Origin: Alitta virens
Taxonomy: Eukaryota; Annelida; Polychaeta; Phyllodocida; Nereididae
Assembly (NCBI GenBank): GCA_932294295.1
Contig: OW028578.1
Span: 37,718,685 to 37,782,684, forward strand
Direction: 5' to 3'
DNA length: 64,000 nt
The notes under the pieces are model-generated. The model was not told where the DNA came from, did no database searches, and saw only the letters and a program-made list of their open reading frames with translations. The position numbers were made by a program, and so were the translations under genes. Within the stretch, counting starts at the first letter, position 1, and the number at the start of each line of letters is the position of its first letter. This document shows positions 14,601 to 25,065 of the stretch, in pieces.

Positions 14601-16688
14601 ACACATTTACCCCATTAGGTGGGGTCTTTAGCTTGCCTCAGCATAGACACCGAGTTCAAGGCACCGCCAATTGAACGTGTCATGCAAACTGTCTTTTCTT
14701 AAACAATATAGAACATTAACTGGAATGTACAGTATTTGCTTTCATCTCTCCAGAGAAAACATTAGAAAACAGAAACTAATCAATATTCGTCTAAATGAAA
14801 CAAATATATCTGGGTATGTCTGAGTTATGACAAAGAAATGTTTAGAATTATGTGAATATGCCTACGGAAGTCCAACTATGGGAAAAATGTAAGATAATCA
14901 ATATATCAAAATATAAAGTGTGAGATATTAGGAATGTTTCAAGTTGTATGTATTAACAGTCATAATGAGCAATTTATACGGTTAATTAGCCTTTGATTAA
15001 CATAGTAATTTACGTAGGTTTGACCATCAAGTTGAATACTGACTTTTTTAAGTGATATAGTAATGTAAAACCTGTTCCAAATTACTTCACTATAAAGAAA
15101 ATTTCGTTTTATAGAAATTAAAACCATATTTTCGAACGAAACCTGCCCTTTCCAATTATATAATAATTATTTAAAGATGCTTCGACGTTTTGAAATGATT
15201 TAATAAAACAAATTTAATCTAAACATGTTTGTCTTTATTTTTCAGCTCCCCCTATGTGGGGTATTTTACTTGCCCCAAGCATAGACACTGAGTACAAGGC
15301 ACCATCTGAGATGTAGCTCATGAAGAGTGCATGGGTTATAGACTCGAACCTGGAGCCTCTAGATTAGGCAGCCAATTTCTGAACCACTAGGCCACCTAAC
15401 TGCTAATTTTAATAGTTTATCCTTTACCATTCATAAAGTTATATCAAATCTATTTTCATGAAATTATACAGTAGTTCTTAAAAAGCCAAATCTTTTATAC
15501 AACCACTTTACAGTTGTAAATTTGAATCAAATAAGCCATGAATTACTTCTGAGAATGAGGAGTCTCTTCCATAACATTATTTCCTTCTTGGATGCGCTAA
15601 TTCCATTAATCCGTGAATAAATTAATCTTTTGAGCATTAGGGTAGCTATTAAAGGCATTTCTCAAAATGAGTTCAATGCTTCTATCTTTTAGATGCTTTT
15701 AAGTTGAACATGAGAGTTAACTACTTAAATTCACCAAATTGTGCTCTAATCTATTAAGGATTATGTTTACAAATTCTTCAATAAACTTGACAAACTAGTA
15801 AAAAGAGTGTGTTGGGATAAACAAGTCAGATATTTGACTACTCATTTCAATACTATTAATTTTTCATAAAAGGTAGAATTAAATAGTGTTTCGCACATGG
15901 CAGACATAATGATGAGATGCTTAAAGTAATTACTGATATTTTAGGGCGAATTTTACACCCTAATACTGTGTGAAGTAAAATTACAAAATATTTTGTGTCT
16001 AACTATTTTGAAGGTACCTCGCCTTGTTTTCTTGAATAACAACTTACTCAGTTTTATTCAAAAGTTAGTCAAGTTGACAAACGGATTAATTAGCCACTGA
16101 TGATACACATTCCTGACTCACAAAATAGTCATTATGACTAATGGAAAACCCGCCAAACATTTTTAGTATAAAGAAAAGTACTGGGCTAGTGAATCGAGAA
16201 AGGCTAACCAATTTTTATAGCATCCCAGTGAACTTATTTTTCCAGTCTAAGAAATGAATGAATAAATGAATGAATGAATGTCTTATCTCTGACTCATATT
16301 CTATTCATGATTATCTAGAACTTTAATCACTTTTACGAGTTAATGATATTCAGAGGAATGAACAAATGAACTGAATAAATGGATGAAGGAATTAATATGC
16401 CTAGTCTTACCTCTGATTCACATAGATACAATTGTCTAAAAAAGTTAGCCTTTTAACCTGACATCCCAGGTAACAAAAAAAATAATTTGGTATAAATGAA
16501 TGAATTCAACCAATGAATGGAGGAACTAAATGAATGTGTGGATGAACGAATAAATGAATGAATGATCTTACCTCTGATTCATATTCTCCCACTGATCCCA
16601 GCTCGGCGGGTGAAGGTTCAGCAAAGGCGATGCATATACAGTTGACGATAAGAACCAGAGCAAGGGAGTGAGCTCTCAAGTCGACCAT
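2174..16688 (-). CDS. Allatostatin-C/somatostatin-type neuropeptide precursor (two exons, 107 aa)
   Basis: Secreted peptide precursor joined from two exons, 16572-16688 and 2174-2380, both phase 0 at the junction. Residues 1-23 are a signal peptide (hydrophobic core LALVLIVNCICIAFA, likely cut after AFA). Residues 24-88 are a charged, glutamate/lysine-rich spacer. Lys-Lys-Arg at 89-91 precedes QPVQCLVNIVSCW (92-104), followed by KRK and the stop. Cleavage at KKR and trimming of KRK would leave a 13-residue peptide with N-terminal Gln (probably pyroglutamate) and a Cys96-Cys103 disulfide ring. Known family: allatostatin-C peptides sit at the extreme C-terminus of roughly 100-residue precursors, start with pyroGlu, have a C-x6-C ring with Asn at ring position 4 and Ser/Thr at 7, and end in an aromatic residue; all of these are met. 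They act through somatostatin-type GPCRs. The family call rests on motif and layout only; an extra internal exon in the 14.2 kb intron cannot be excluded. Confidence 0.8.
2496..2578 (-). promoter_or_regulatory. Seven TGACCT half-sites at 11-bp period (DR5 array)
   Basis: TGACCT (AGGTCA on the other strand) occurs at 2496, 2507, 2518, 2529, 2540, 2551 and 2562, with a degenerate eighth copy (TGACGC) at 2573. The spacing is six bases plus five, the DR5 geometry bound by retinoic-acid-type nuclear receptors. It lies 115-200 bp upstream of the exon 2 acceptor. It could also be a simple 11-bp minisatellite. Confidence 0.5.
3390..3448. repeat. 15-bp tandem repeat, unit like CCACCGTATCGTATG
   Basis: Four near-perfect copies in the intron of the neuropeptide gene. 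Confidence 0.75.
3735..3943 (-). mobile_element. SINE with tRNA-Gly(TCC)-like head
   Basis: On the minus strand the head reads TTAGCTCAGTGGTAG (A box), CTTCCAA anticodon loop, and GGTTCAATTCC (B box), then a body with GGACAGGTAGGG on the plus strand. Further copies lie at 10908-11053 and 49535-49715. Confidence 0.75.
5040..5210. repeat. Tandem duplication of an 83-bp block
   Basis: Two near-identical copies of a block starting TATGTAGACCACCTCAAAAT and ending in CGATGAGATGATAA, related at its start to the GAGGTGGTCTTAATAGT minisatellite. Confidence 0.75.
5884..6053. mobile_element. MITE with ends GGAGAAAAAGTAC...
   Basis: Inverted ends match over about 45 bp with mismatches; the interior holds several GACGTCA words. 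Related copies lie at 37576-37760 and (one end) 41480-41590. Confidence 0.65.
7961..8295 (+). mobile_element. Three head-to-tail SINE 3' parts
   Basis: Three repeats of 'TCTGCCTCTGGCAGCTGGTC' with 'AAGCTGACTAAGCTTCA', the 3' part of the SINE that is complete at 19138-19440. Confidence 0.65.
8880..9110 (-). mobile_element. SINE copy, minus strand
   Basis: Shares the ACCCCATGGGTGGGATCTTTTACTTGCC core and a tRNA-like head (ACCACTAGGCCACTG). Similar minus-strand pieces are at 6248-6365, 9611-9757, 14590-14690, 15245-15405, 20490-20570 and 63795-63960. Confidence 0.65.
9776..9850. repeat. (TATC)n microsatellite
   Basis: About 75 bp of TATC with TGTC and CATC variants. Confidence 0.9.
11170..11465 (+). 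mobile_element. tRNA-derived SINE with (TATC)n tail, second copy
   Basis: Shares order and sequence with the copy at 983-1276, including GGGCTGCACTTCCCATATC before the (TATC)n tail. Confidence 0.75.
11466..11620. repeat. (TAC)n/(TTACTA)n trinucleotide tract
   Basis: About 150 bp of CTA/TTA triplets next to the SINE tail. It opens a spurious threonine-rich frame. Confidence 0.9.
13160..13610. repeat. Long purine-rich tract (AAAGAGAGGGGGAGG-like)
   Basis: About 450 bp strongly biased to A and G on the plus strand, densest at 13160-13335. No coding sense on either strand. Confidence 0.7.
14303..14560. mobile_element. 258-bp MITE, TA target site
   Basis: Ends CAGTGCTGTGCGTGAGTAAG and (minus) CAGTGTCCTTCATAAGTAAG, both leading into TGAACCC, flanked by TA on both sides. 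This suggests a Tc1/mariner-type non-autonomous element. Confidence 0.65.
16263..16445 (-). repeat. Two diverged copies of the exon 1 end and donor site
   Basis: The segment spanning the last coding bases and donor of exon 1 recurs downstream in the intron. The copy near 16411 keeps GAATCAGAGgtaaga intact. The copy near 16281 has GT changed to AT. All three sit next to AATG-rich sequence, as expected of a local duplication. Confidence 0.65.
16572..16688 (-). CDS. Neuropeptide precursor exon 1 (start codon and signal peptide)
   Basis: Encodes residues 1-39. The ATG at 16688-16686 lies about 90 nt downstream of the probable transcription start set by the TATA box. The donor reads GAATCAGAG|gtaaga, phase 0. 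The leader has a basic N-region, a hydrophobic stretch and an Ala-x-Ala site. If the donor were not used, the frame would run only about 21 more codons into low-complexity sequence, so the splice is required. Confidence 0.85.
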
Positions 16689-16806
16689 GTTGCTTTTTGG
16701 ATGTTTGTATGTCTTTCCTGGAATCTTTCTGACTGTCTGTTTCACTTTCTGAGCCTTTCTGTCAGTTCTATGCAGCCTGTTCCCTTGTCCCTAGCCGCGC
16801 TGCCGC

Positions 16807-16813
16807 TTATATA
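16807..16813 (-). promoter_or_regulatory. TATA box of the neuropeptide gene
   Basis: TATATAA on the minus strand, in the context gcTATATAAgcg, 119 nt upstream of the ATG. It places the transcription start near 16776-16783 and gives a 5' UTR of about 90 nt. The surrounding 16780-16915 is much richer in CpG than the rest of the window. Confidence 0.8.
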
Positions 16814-16855
16814 GCCGCCATCTTGGATTAAGTGCTGACGTCACAAGATGGCGGC
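16814..16855. promoter_or_regulatory. 12-bp inverted repeat (GCCGCCATCTTG / CAAGATGGCGGC) around the CRE
   Basis: Perfect arms at 16814-16825 and 16844-16855, with an 18-bp spacer holding the CRE. AAGATGGCGGC matches the YY1-type core promoter motif. The left arm abuts the TATA box. Confidence 0.7.
16836..16843. promoter_or_regulatory. Perfect cAMP response element TGACGTCA
   Basis: The palindromic consensus CRE starts 22 bp upstream of the TATA box, roughly 55-65 bp upstream of the inferred start. CREB/ATF proteins bind this octamer. The CRE was first defined in the rat somatostatin promoter just upstream of its TATA element, so its presence here in front of a somatostatin-related peptide gene is notable. 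Confidence 0.75.
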
Positions 16856-16865
16856 CCACGTGGGC
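16854..16865. promoter_or_regulatory. E-box palindrome GCCCACGTGGGC
   Basis: A 12-bp perfect palindrome centred on CACGTG, a bHLH (USF/MYC/CLOCK-type) site, directly next to the distal arm of the inverted repeat. Confidence 0.6.
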
Positions 16866-17413
16866 GGCACGAGTGGGGGCGCCACCAGGCGGGCAAGTGC
16901 GTCATTAGCGGCACAGAATTACAGCAGACCTAGTATTAAGATCACCTCAGTATTAAAAACTAGGCACTTAAAACCATCAAATACTGCCTTAGAACGAGAA
17001 AAGCTATATTTTCTTGGCAAAGAACATGTACTTAACCCCACTATAGAGACCACCTTATAATTAAGACCTTAATTATACACTAAACTGGTCGAAATTGCGA
17101 GACTTTACTGTATAAATATCCACCAATGCATACAATAAATTCCCCAAGCTTTTTCGCATATTACTAGCATATTTATGACATAGAAATACAACATTTTTGT
17201 CGGAAATATCTTTCAGAAAAGAAGCAAATTAATTCCCAGCAAATTGATCGATTTAGCGTGTAAATAACTTGGTCTTCCTTAAATTACTGATTTGGGTCAA
17301 ATTTTCTCTTACTTATTAATACAATCAATGGCCTGAAAACGCTGACAGGCAGAAATGATTGTTTAATCTTGAACTAACGAATATTTTATTATTTTGCTTA
17401 TTAATCTAAAACG

Positions 17414-17813
17414 AAGTGATCTTAATAGTGAGGTAGTCTTAATAGTGAGGTGGTCTTAATAGTGAGGAGATCTTATTAGTGAGGTGGTTTTAATAGTGAA
17501 GTGGTCTTAATAGTGAGGTGGTCTTAATAGTGAGTGGTCTTAATAGTGAGGTGATCTTAATAGTGAGGTGGTCTTAATAGTGAGGTGGTCTTAATAGTGA
17601 GGTGGTCTTAATAGTGAGGTGATCTTAATAGTGAGGGTGATCTTAATAGTGAGGTGGTCTTAATATTGAGGTGGTCTTTATAATAAAATGGTCTTAATGG
17701 TGATGTGGTCTTAATAGTGAGGTGTTCTTGATAGAGAGGTGGTCTTAATATAGAGGTGGTCTTAACGGCGATGTAGTCTTGATAATGAGGTAGTCTTAAT
17801 AGTGAGGTGGTCT
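17414..17813 (+). repeat. Minisatellite, 17-bp unit GAGGTGGTCTTAATAGT
   Basis: Over 20 copies with small substitutions. The same unit occurs at 23792-24277 (opposite strand), 38840-39152 and 48048-48295, with fragments at 24690-24775, 5040-5165, 17040-17072 and 40316-40335. Confidence 0.9.
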
Positions 17814-19137
17814 GTAAAAAAGTGGATAGCCACTGCGGCATCATTTTAAATCTGATCCTTTGAAAAAGTATGTTAGGCCTATTTCAGACTTGGATATTGA
17901 CCATTGAATAGACCTCCCATGGCCTTTTTGACTAATGTTAGTTAATTGACTTTATCCATGTTTAGTCATAAACGTAGTCAATGTATAAGCTTATTCTGGA
18001 CACTGCCAAAATGTTTAATTGTAAGTCAAAATGTTTGCAAAGTCGAATATTTTGATTAACATGTCAATACAAAGGTACAATGTTTTATGTACCTAATTAT
18101 TTTCATGTATCCAAACTGACATTATTCAGTATAATGTATTTATGTCATTTCATGTAGGCGTGAAAGATTGCAGTGAGGCATGTGTGCAGAAATGTGATGG
18201 TTTGTTACAAATTAGAAAAACATTGGCAAAATTTCTCAACAATTCCTGCTGTATATATCACATCCATGACATTTAGCTTAATTTTATTATTAAACTACGT
18301 GTGAAGGTTTTATTTTTGCTTTGTTACCTTAAAGTCATATTACACACTATTTCAATTAAGTGGGTTGCAAATTTTACATATACTTTTATTGACAGATTAA
18401 TATCATATATGATACATTTGTCAAAAATAACCGATAAAAAACTTGTACTAAGTCTACTTCTACTCACTATTTCTATATTCAATATATATATACATGGTAT
18501 AAAAGTTAAAGGTATACATTATCAATAGATTATCTATACATCCATGGTCCCAGTTGCTGAACAATAGCAAGGTAATATGAGCATTGATTTTTGTTTACAT
18601 AAATTTGTTAAATATATATATATATATAGACATATATTACATGTATACAGTAACCCTAAATACATATATTACTGCAGTTAATACTGTTCATTATCACAAT
18701 GTTAATTTAAGTACAACATTTGAATTAGGAGTATGTACAACACGGCATAGTCAACAGTTATATACATGAATGTAAAAGCCATAGATCACAATACTTATAT
18801 TGCAGAAACTACTATTTTGGGGGGTGATGGTTAATGCTCGATGATAGATGATGACCCAAACAGTCATTTGGCATCAATATTTACAAGAAATTTTCCAAGG
18901 GATTTTAACAACTCAGTGTGAACTATCTGTCATATGACTTTAAGGTAATAATAAAACAAAACTGAAACCATCACACCTATACAGTATAATAATATTTACT
19001 TCCATTTCCACATTATTTCTCTTTACAGACTCTTCCATCCATTATCCTTTGCCAGATTCTATCTAAGGTTTTAAGAACCTTTTTTTTTTCACTCGGATTA
19101 TTAATCTATTTCATACATGATTTCATTTACAACTCCA

Positions 19138-19440
19138 TGGGTGGCCTAATGGTTAAGGCATCCAGCAATTCGGTATTGGCAAGCTCTGCTGAAGATCCTA
19201 GGTTCGATCCCCAGCCCAGGCACTCTTCATGAGCTACATCCCAGCTGCTGGAGGTCGATCGCATGAGATGTTAAATTGGAGGTGCCTTGTACTTGATGTC
19301 CATGCTGAGGCAAGTACATAGCACCACCGACGGGATTAATGTATAATCGTGTGGACTCCTTGCTTATCATCTTATCATTACATCTGCCTCTGACAGCTGG
19401 TCATATAAGCTGACTAAGCTTCAAACCCAATGGCATTAAG
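19138..19440 (+). mobile_element. Full-length tRNA-derived SINE
   Basis: A box TGGCCTAATGG at 19142, B box GGTTCGATCCC at 19201, body with CCTTGTACTTGATGTCCATG and CTGAGGCAAGTA, and a 3' part ending AAGCTGACTAAGCTTCA. It serves as the reference for the many fragments in the window. Confidence 0.8.
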
Positions 19441-21677
19441 ACATTGAACATTGCTAAAGTGTTTTAACATTTTTTTTAGTTTGTATAGAGATAAGTGTTC
19501 AGATATGGATATGTATACTTTGAAAAACAACTGTATGTGTCTGTCGTGAGGCGGGGGTCTGAGGGGGGGGGGGGGGTGTTTTGAGGTGAGGGGGCAGGGA
19601 GCGTTCTAATACGACATTAAGGCTGAAGCCTTGTAGGAGGCGCCTCCAAGCCGCTAATCATTGCACAATTAAACACTTAGGGCCAGCAAGACCGTCCTAA
19701 TCCCCTCAAAACTTCTTCTTTTCTGACACCGAGTGCTCCCCAGGCCTCTTGTAGCTGTCATTCACTAATTGATGCTTATCCTGCAAGCCCCACCTGTCCT
19801 ACGTCACTGGACGTTTCTTTCTGTGGCCAGTTTTGTTTGTGGCCGTTTTGACCAGATGCTGATCTAGGCTTTTTGCGAACGATCATCTTGCCCTAATTTT
19901 GCTGATAAGTTGAATTAGTCACATGGTAGTGATTGTACACGTGGCAACAACAATAACACAATTATTGTTTCGTAAGACGATCAAAAAACAGATCGCGCTG
20001 CCCCCTAGCGGTCGTTGCAAGAACTTCTAATTACTCAATTAAAGCAAAGTAGTGGTATCCACTGATATGCTACAGTTTAATGGTTATTAATGCATAATAT
20101 AGTCAACAGGATCCCAGACCCTACAAGTCGACACCTTGCACCATATAACAAAACTCATTTACTTAGACCAGTGAGAGACCTTGTTATGATAAATTGCCAA
20201 TTCTGTGAGTCGAAATGTAATGATTTGAAAATTTTCAATATGACTTTGAATTTTGTCTTTGTTTTGTCTGTCTGTGGCACTGTCCTAGCATGGCGTGTTA
20301 ACAAGCATTAAATTAATATCGAGGAATAAAAAGAAAATGAAAAAAATACCAGCAAGGTATATCTTTTAGGCCTATAACATATAGATTATCATATAAACTT
20401 GCATTGGTATGGAAATATCAATGAAACTGTCATGAAGTTTATTTGACCAGAGCAAACATATTTATAATAAAATAAAGGGATGATATGATAACCCCAACTA
20501 GCACACCAACCCTACGGATGGGGTTGTACACCTATCTCAGCACAGACACTGAGTACAGGCCACCATTGGTGTTTATTACAAAGTTTTGAATTTAATGGTA
20601 TTTGCAATACACCATATTCTGATGTATTATGTGTGTCTAAAGAAATAAACATATTTATTTGCTTACTTATTAACTTGATTACTTACTTACTGACTTACTT
20701 AAATTGGTTTTAAATACGTTGATTCTTGAATGGGTGAATTTGATTTTGGATCTCACGTCATTTTCTGGATCTTGTTAATTTACTTGTTTTTGAAAATTAA
20801 CAATTATATGTAGTCATGTGATTATTTATTTTATTTTTTCACTGTAAGTGATTTCAAGTTTGCTGGCAAATTTAGTTATTTAGTAATTATTTTTACAAGT
20901 TTCATTTTACTAAGTACGTAATAAGTAAGTTAATATATATGTTTATTTATTTATTAGTATTATTATTCTTTTGTCTTTTATTTTTTTAACTGTATTTTTT
21001 TGTGCTAATATATGTTTATTTATTTATTCTGTTTTCTCTTTTATATTTTTAACTGTATTCTGTAATTTTAATTCATACTATATAACAAATTCTAGATTTG
21101 TATATAAATTGATTTTTATTCTTTAATATGTTTCTTTATTTCCTTACATGCATGACAAAGGCGTATGTGGCCAATGGTTAATTACTTACTTAATAGGAGT
21201 TAGACCTACCAATTTAACGGCTCATGGGAATGAAGTTTATATTCAATAATAATAATATATTATATACATAATAGGCCTATAAGCAACGGAAACTTGTATA
21301 AATAAATACTAAACATCTAAATTTGCCAGCATACTTCAAATCACTTAAACCAGACAAGTGCTTATGGGGGCCAGCAGGAGTCGTGCTCACTCAATTGTGA
21401 CGTCACAAAGGAACTTTAGAGTGTCGAAAGAGAGGCTTGTTGTCGATACATCTCCCATTGTTTATCTTCACCAAAGAAATGCTAGAGTCGTGTATTCCGC
21501 GCCTGAGACACACCCCCTTGGTCACGTGACATGGTTCCGCCATTTTGAGAACCGGAAGTTGTTCCTCACACAGGAAGTGATAATAGCAATTGGCCAACGG
21601 TTACCTGGTTTATCACACCCACATGCCAAGTGGCTATAAATAACTCAGGTAGGTCTATCATGGACTTAGCTTTTAAG

Positions 21678-22380
21678 CATTGTATTGTATTGTATTGTAT
21701 TGTTTGGTATTGTATTGCATTGCATTGCATTGTATTGCATTGTATTGCATTGCATTGCATTGTATTATATTGTATTGTATTGTATTGCATTATATTGCAT
21801 TGTATTGCATTGTATTGTATTGCATTGTATTGCATTGTATTGTATTGCATTGTATTGTATTGTATTGCATTGTATTGCATTGTATTGCATTGTATTGTAT
21901 TGCATGGTATTGCATGGTATTGCATTGCATTGCATTGTATTGTATTGTATTGTATTGCATTGTATTGTATTGCATTGTATTGTATTGCATTGTATTGTAT
22001 TGTATTGCATTGTATTGCATTGTATTGTATTGCATGGTATTGTATTGCATTGCATTGTATTGTATTGCATTGCATTGCATTGTATTATATTGTATTGTAT
22101 TGCATTGTATTGTATTGTATTGCATTGTATTGTATTGCATTGTATTGTATTGCATTGCATTGTATTGTATTGCATTGCATTGCATTGCATTGCATTGAAT
22201 TGTATTGTATTGCATTGTATTGTATTGCATTGTATTGCATTGTATTGCATTGTATTGCATTGTATTGTATTGCATTGCATTGAATTGTATTGCATTGTAT
22301 TGCATTGTATTGTATTGTATTGCATTGTATTGTATTGTATTGTATTGCATTGTATTGTATTGTATTGCATTGTATTGTAT
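21678..22380. repeat. Pentanucleotide satellite (TTGTA/TTGCA)n, about 700 bp
   Basis: About 140 five-base units, nearly all TTGTA or TTGCA with rare TTGGT, TTATA and TTGAA. Long open frames on both strands here are artefacts of the stop-free repeat. Confidence 0.97.
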
Positions 22381-23791
22381 ACTATTCTATTCTATACTAC
22401 TCTATGTCATTCTGTGAAATATTGAAGAATTCTTGCAAGCCCAAAATAGAATTTTTAAAATCCCAATAGACCTATAACCATATAAGCACAATACTATTAT
22501 ATTGTGACATTATAATGCTACTAAAATGTATTCTTTTATCTGCGCGATAATTGTTTGAATCTGTTATATTTGTAAGTGACAGCATATTGTACATTTCATT
22601 GAAACATCTATTTGCCCTGATGTTAAATACAATGGGCCTGACTTAAAAGCAACACATCTCTGTGTGTGGCTTTGAAAAGCTTCATTAAGGCAAGACTCAG
22701 AGTGATTTTTGCATAATTGTGTATAATTCTTATTCACAGCGCAATGTGATGGACTGCCTATGCATTTACAATGTTAACAACATTCCCCAGTCTCTGTGTA
22801 CGAGGTAGGGTAATGTGCTGAGAGAAATAAGAGTTTTCCGTTACCAAGGAAACCTGGAGTTCTATCAACTGAACAGCTAGCTAGAAAGAGGAGCTAGAAG
22901 TAGTCATAAATGGAAGCTAAACTGTAAATGGGCCAAAAAGCCAAAAGTATAACATTTGTGGGTTGTCCAGTTATTGTGTGCCATTTGTGTGTTATCATGA
23001 GTGAGATTATAGTCTCTGTTGTTTAGCATTCCTTTGTTTGTTTTGACCAAGAAAACCTTCATAAAAAGCTAGGTCAAGGGGTTATTCTTTAACTTAAATA
23101 ATTAGATAACCTTCACCTTTTAAATAATAATTAAAAAAAGTAGACTATATGTATAATAAGAAAATTAATAAAAAATGTGCAATTTAAAGTAATTTTTAGT
23201 CAGAGAAATAAGTTTTCAGTACTGTTTTAGTAATTCTGTGGAAACAATGACATGATTTTTCTTGGCCGTTTTTATGGAGTGTGGTGCAGTCTCAGTATAA
23301 CATTTTCAATGTATTTTCTCTCAAGATAGTTTCTTCATTCAGACAATTTTTCTACATTGCCTGTGACTATCTTTTTGGGAATTAAATTTAACCGGATTGT
23401 TGTACATTAACCTGTAGACAACTTCTTTTCCACACCCTCTCACAAAAAAGGAAAAAAAAATCATAATGAAGGAAACAAAAAATAAATAAATAGAAGAAAA
23501 TCTAGCAAACTTTGGTGACCCCAGCACCTTTTACCCCCCATCCCATAATAGATCACCTGCCAACGGTAGGTGAAGCCTCCGTCACTTGTCAATGGAGTGC
23601 TCCCAAAATGGCTGCCATGAGTGGACAGTTGATGGCAGGTAGTGGCAGTTCAGCAACAGTTGATGGCAGTATTAGGGCATTTGAGGGGAATAGTGTCACA
23701 GCAAAGAGCAAAGTAAACAAATGCACAGCAGTTACTTCGCATCCGCCAACACCTCAGTGTTTACACTCTTTTCCCTGGTCACCAGAAAAGA

Positions 23792-24277
23792 ATGGACCAC
23801 CTCACCATTAAGACATCCTCAATACTAAGATCACCTCGCTATTAATGCCACTTCACTATTAAGAGCACCTCACTCTTAAGACAACCTCACTATTAAGACC
23901 ACCTCACTATTAAGATATCCTCAATACTAAGATCACCTCACTATTAAGACCACCTCACTATTAAGACCACCTCACTCTTAAGACAACCTCACTATTAAGA
24001 CCACCTCACTATTAAGATATCCTCAATACTAAGACAACCTCACTATTAAGACCACCTCACTATTAAGACCACCTCACTCTTAAGACAACCTCAGTATTAA
24101 GACCACCTCATTATTAAGACAACCTCACTATTAAGACCACCTCACTATTAAGATATCCTCAATACTAAGATCACCTCACTATTAAGACCACCTCACTATT
24201 AAGACCACCTCACTCTTAAGACAACCTCAGTATTAAGACCACCTCAATACTAAGATCTATTAAGACCACCTCACTAT
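23792..24277 (-). repeat. Minisatellite, CACCTCACTATTAAGAC orientation
   Basis: Reverse-complement block of the 17-bp unit at 17414-17813, with a higher-order pattern in which AAGATATCCTCAATACTAAG recurs every few units. Confidence 0.9.
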
Positions 24278-24314
24278 TAAGACTTAATTATCTTCCATAT
24301 CACCATATCAATGT

Positions 24315-24630
24315 TCATGGGATATCGTGGTCTAGTGGTGAAGGTGTTCGCCTGCTATCCGCAAGGTTGTCAGGTTTCAAATCCCCATCATGGCAGGAGT
24401 AGGGCAGATCCTCATCAATTTTTGCCTCATCCCACCCAGGTGCAATGGATACTTGGCATTAGGCAACCGCAATGATGGCACTGGTGTGAGCTCTTAAGCT
24501 GCGGTTAACCCCGTGTCCAGGGCTGAATACTCCCAAGGGAGTTGAGATAGGCTCTGGCTTGGCCTGCCAAGATCGTAATTGTGAAGTCTGTTGAAACTGC
24601 TTGAGCGGTGATTCTAGACTATAATCGCCT
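24315..24630 (+). mobile_element. SINE with tRNA-Glu/Asp-like head
   Basis: ATCGTGGTCTAGTGGTGAAG (A box) and GGTTTCAAATCCCC (B box), then a body with CATCCCACCCAGGTGCAATG. Pieces recur at 45500-45570 and around 45890. Confidence 0.7.
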
Positions 24631-25065
24631 ACATCACCATTCTATTTAATTTGTCCATAAGCATAAAAATGGCTACCTTAAGAGTCTCTAAGACCACCTC
24701 ACCATTAGACCACTTCACTATTAAGATAATCTCACTGTTAAGTCCCCTCACCATAGAGGCTACCTCTTCATTAGCTACATCTCAGCCGGATGTACATATC
24801 AGTCGCTTGAGACTTAATTGTACACACTAGGTTCCTATGCTGGGGCAAGTACAATAACCCACCCATGGGTATATGTGTAATATGACTGAATACTCAATCC
24901 CTATCATCTCATGGTAGTCAGGGGGCCAGCCCCTCAAAATTGGGATTTCTGTTTTCACCGATCCACACCACCTTAAATTTGGTATCATCAAATTGGAAAT
25001 TGTCTGTACTTTTTGTAATCTGTACTCGTATTGTCAGTTTCTTGAACCAGAGATGTTTTTTTCTG

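Larger units (their letters stand above)
2381..16571 (-). other. Intron of the neuropeptide gene (14.2 kb)
   Basis: No further exon was recognised. Contents: the DR5 array (2496-2578), a SINE fragment (about 2765-2880), a 15-bp tandem repeat (3390-3448), tRNA-Gly-like SINEs (3735-3943, 10908-11053), a duplicated 83-bp block (5040-5210), short transposons (5884-6053, 14303-14560), other SINE pieces (6248-6365, 7961-8295, 8880-9110, 9611-9757, 11170-11415, 14590-14690, 15245-15405), microsatellites (9776-9850, 11416-11620) and a purine tract (13160-13610). The rest is AT-rich and featureless to me. Confidence 0.7.

Noticed and set aside
16848..17060. Divergent plus-strand frame starting at the neuropeptide promoter
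   Set aside because: It starts inside the inverted repeat, has no family resemblance, and its later part is AT-rich intergenic sequence.
17414..17813. CRISPR-like direct repeat array
   Set aside because: Units are contiguous with no unique spacers, in a eukaryotic setting; it is a minisatellite.
21566..22425. Long open frames (up to 246 codons) rich in CIVLY or NTIQCNT
   Set aside because: They are readings of the stop-free TTGYA satellite.
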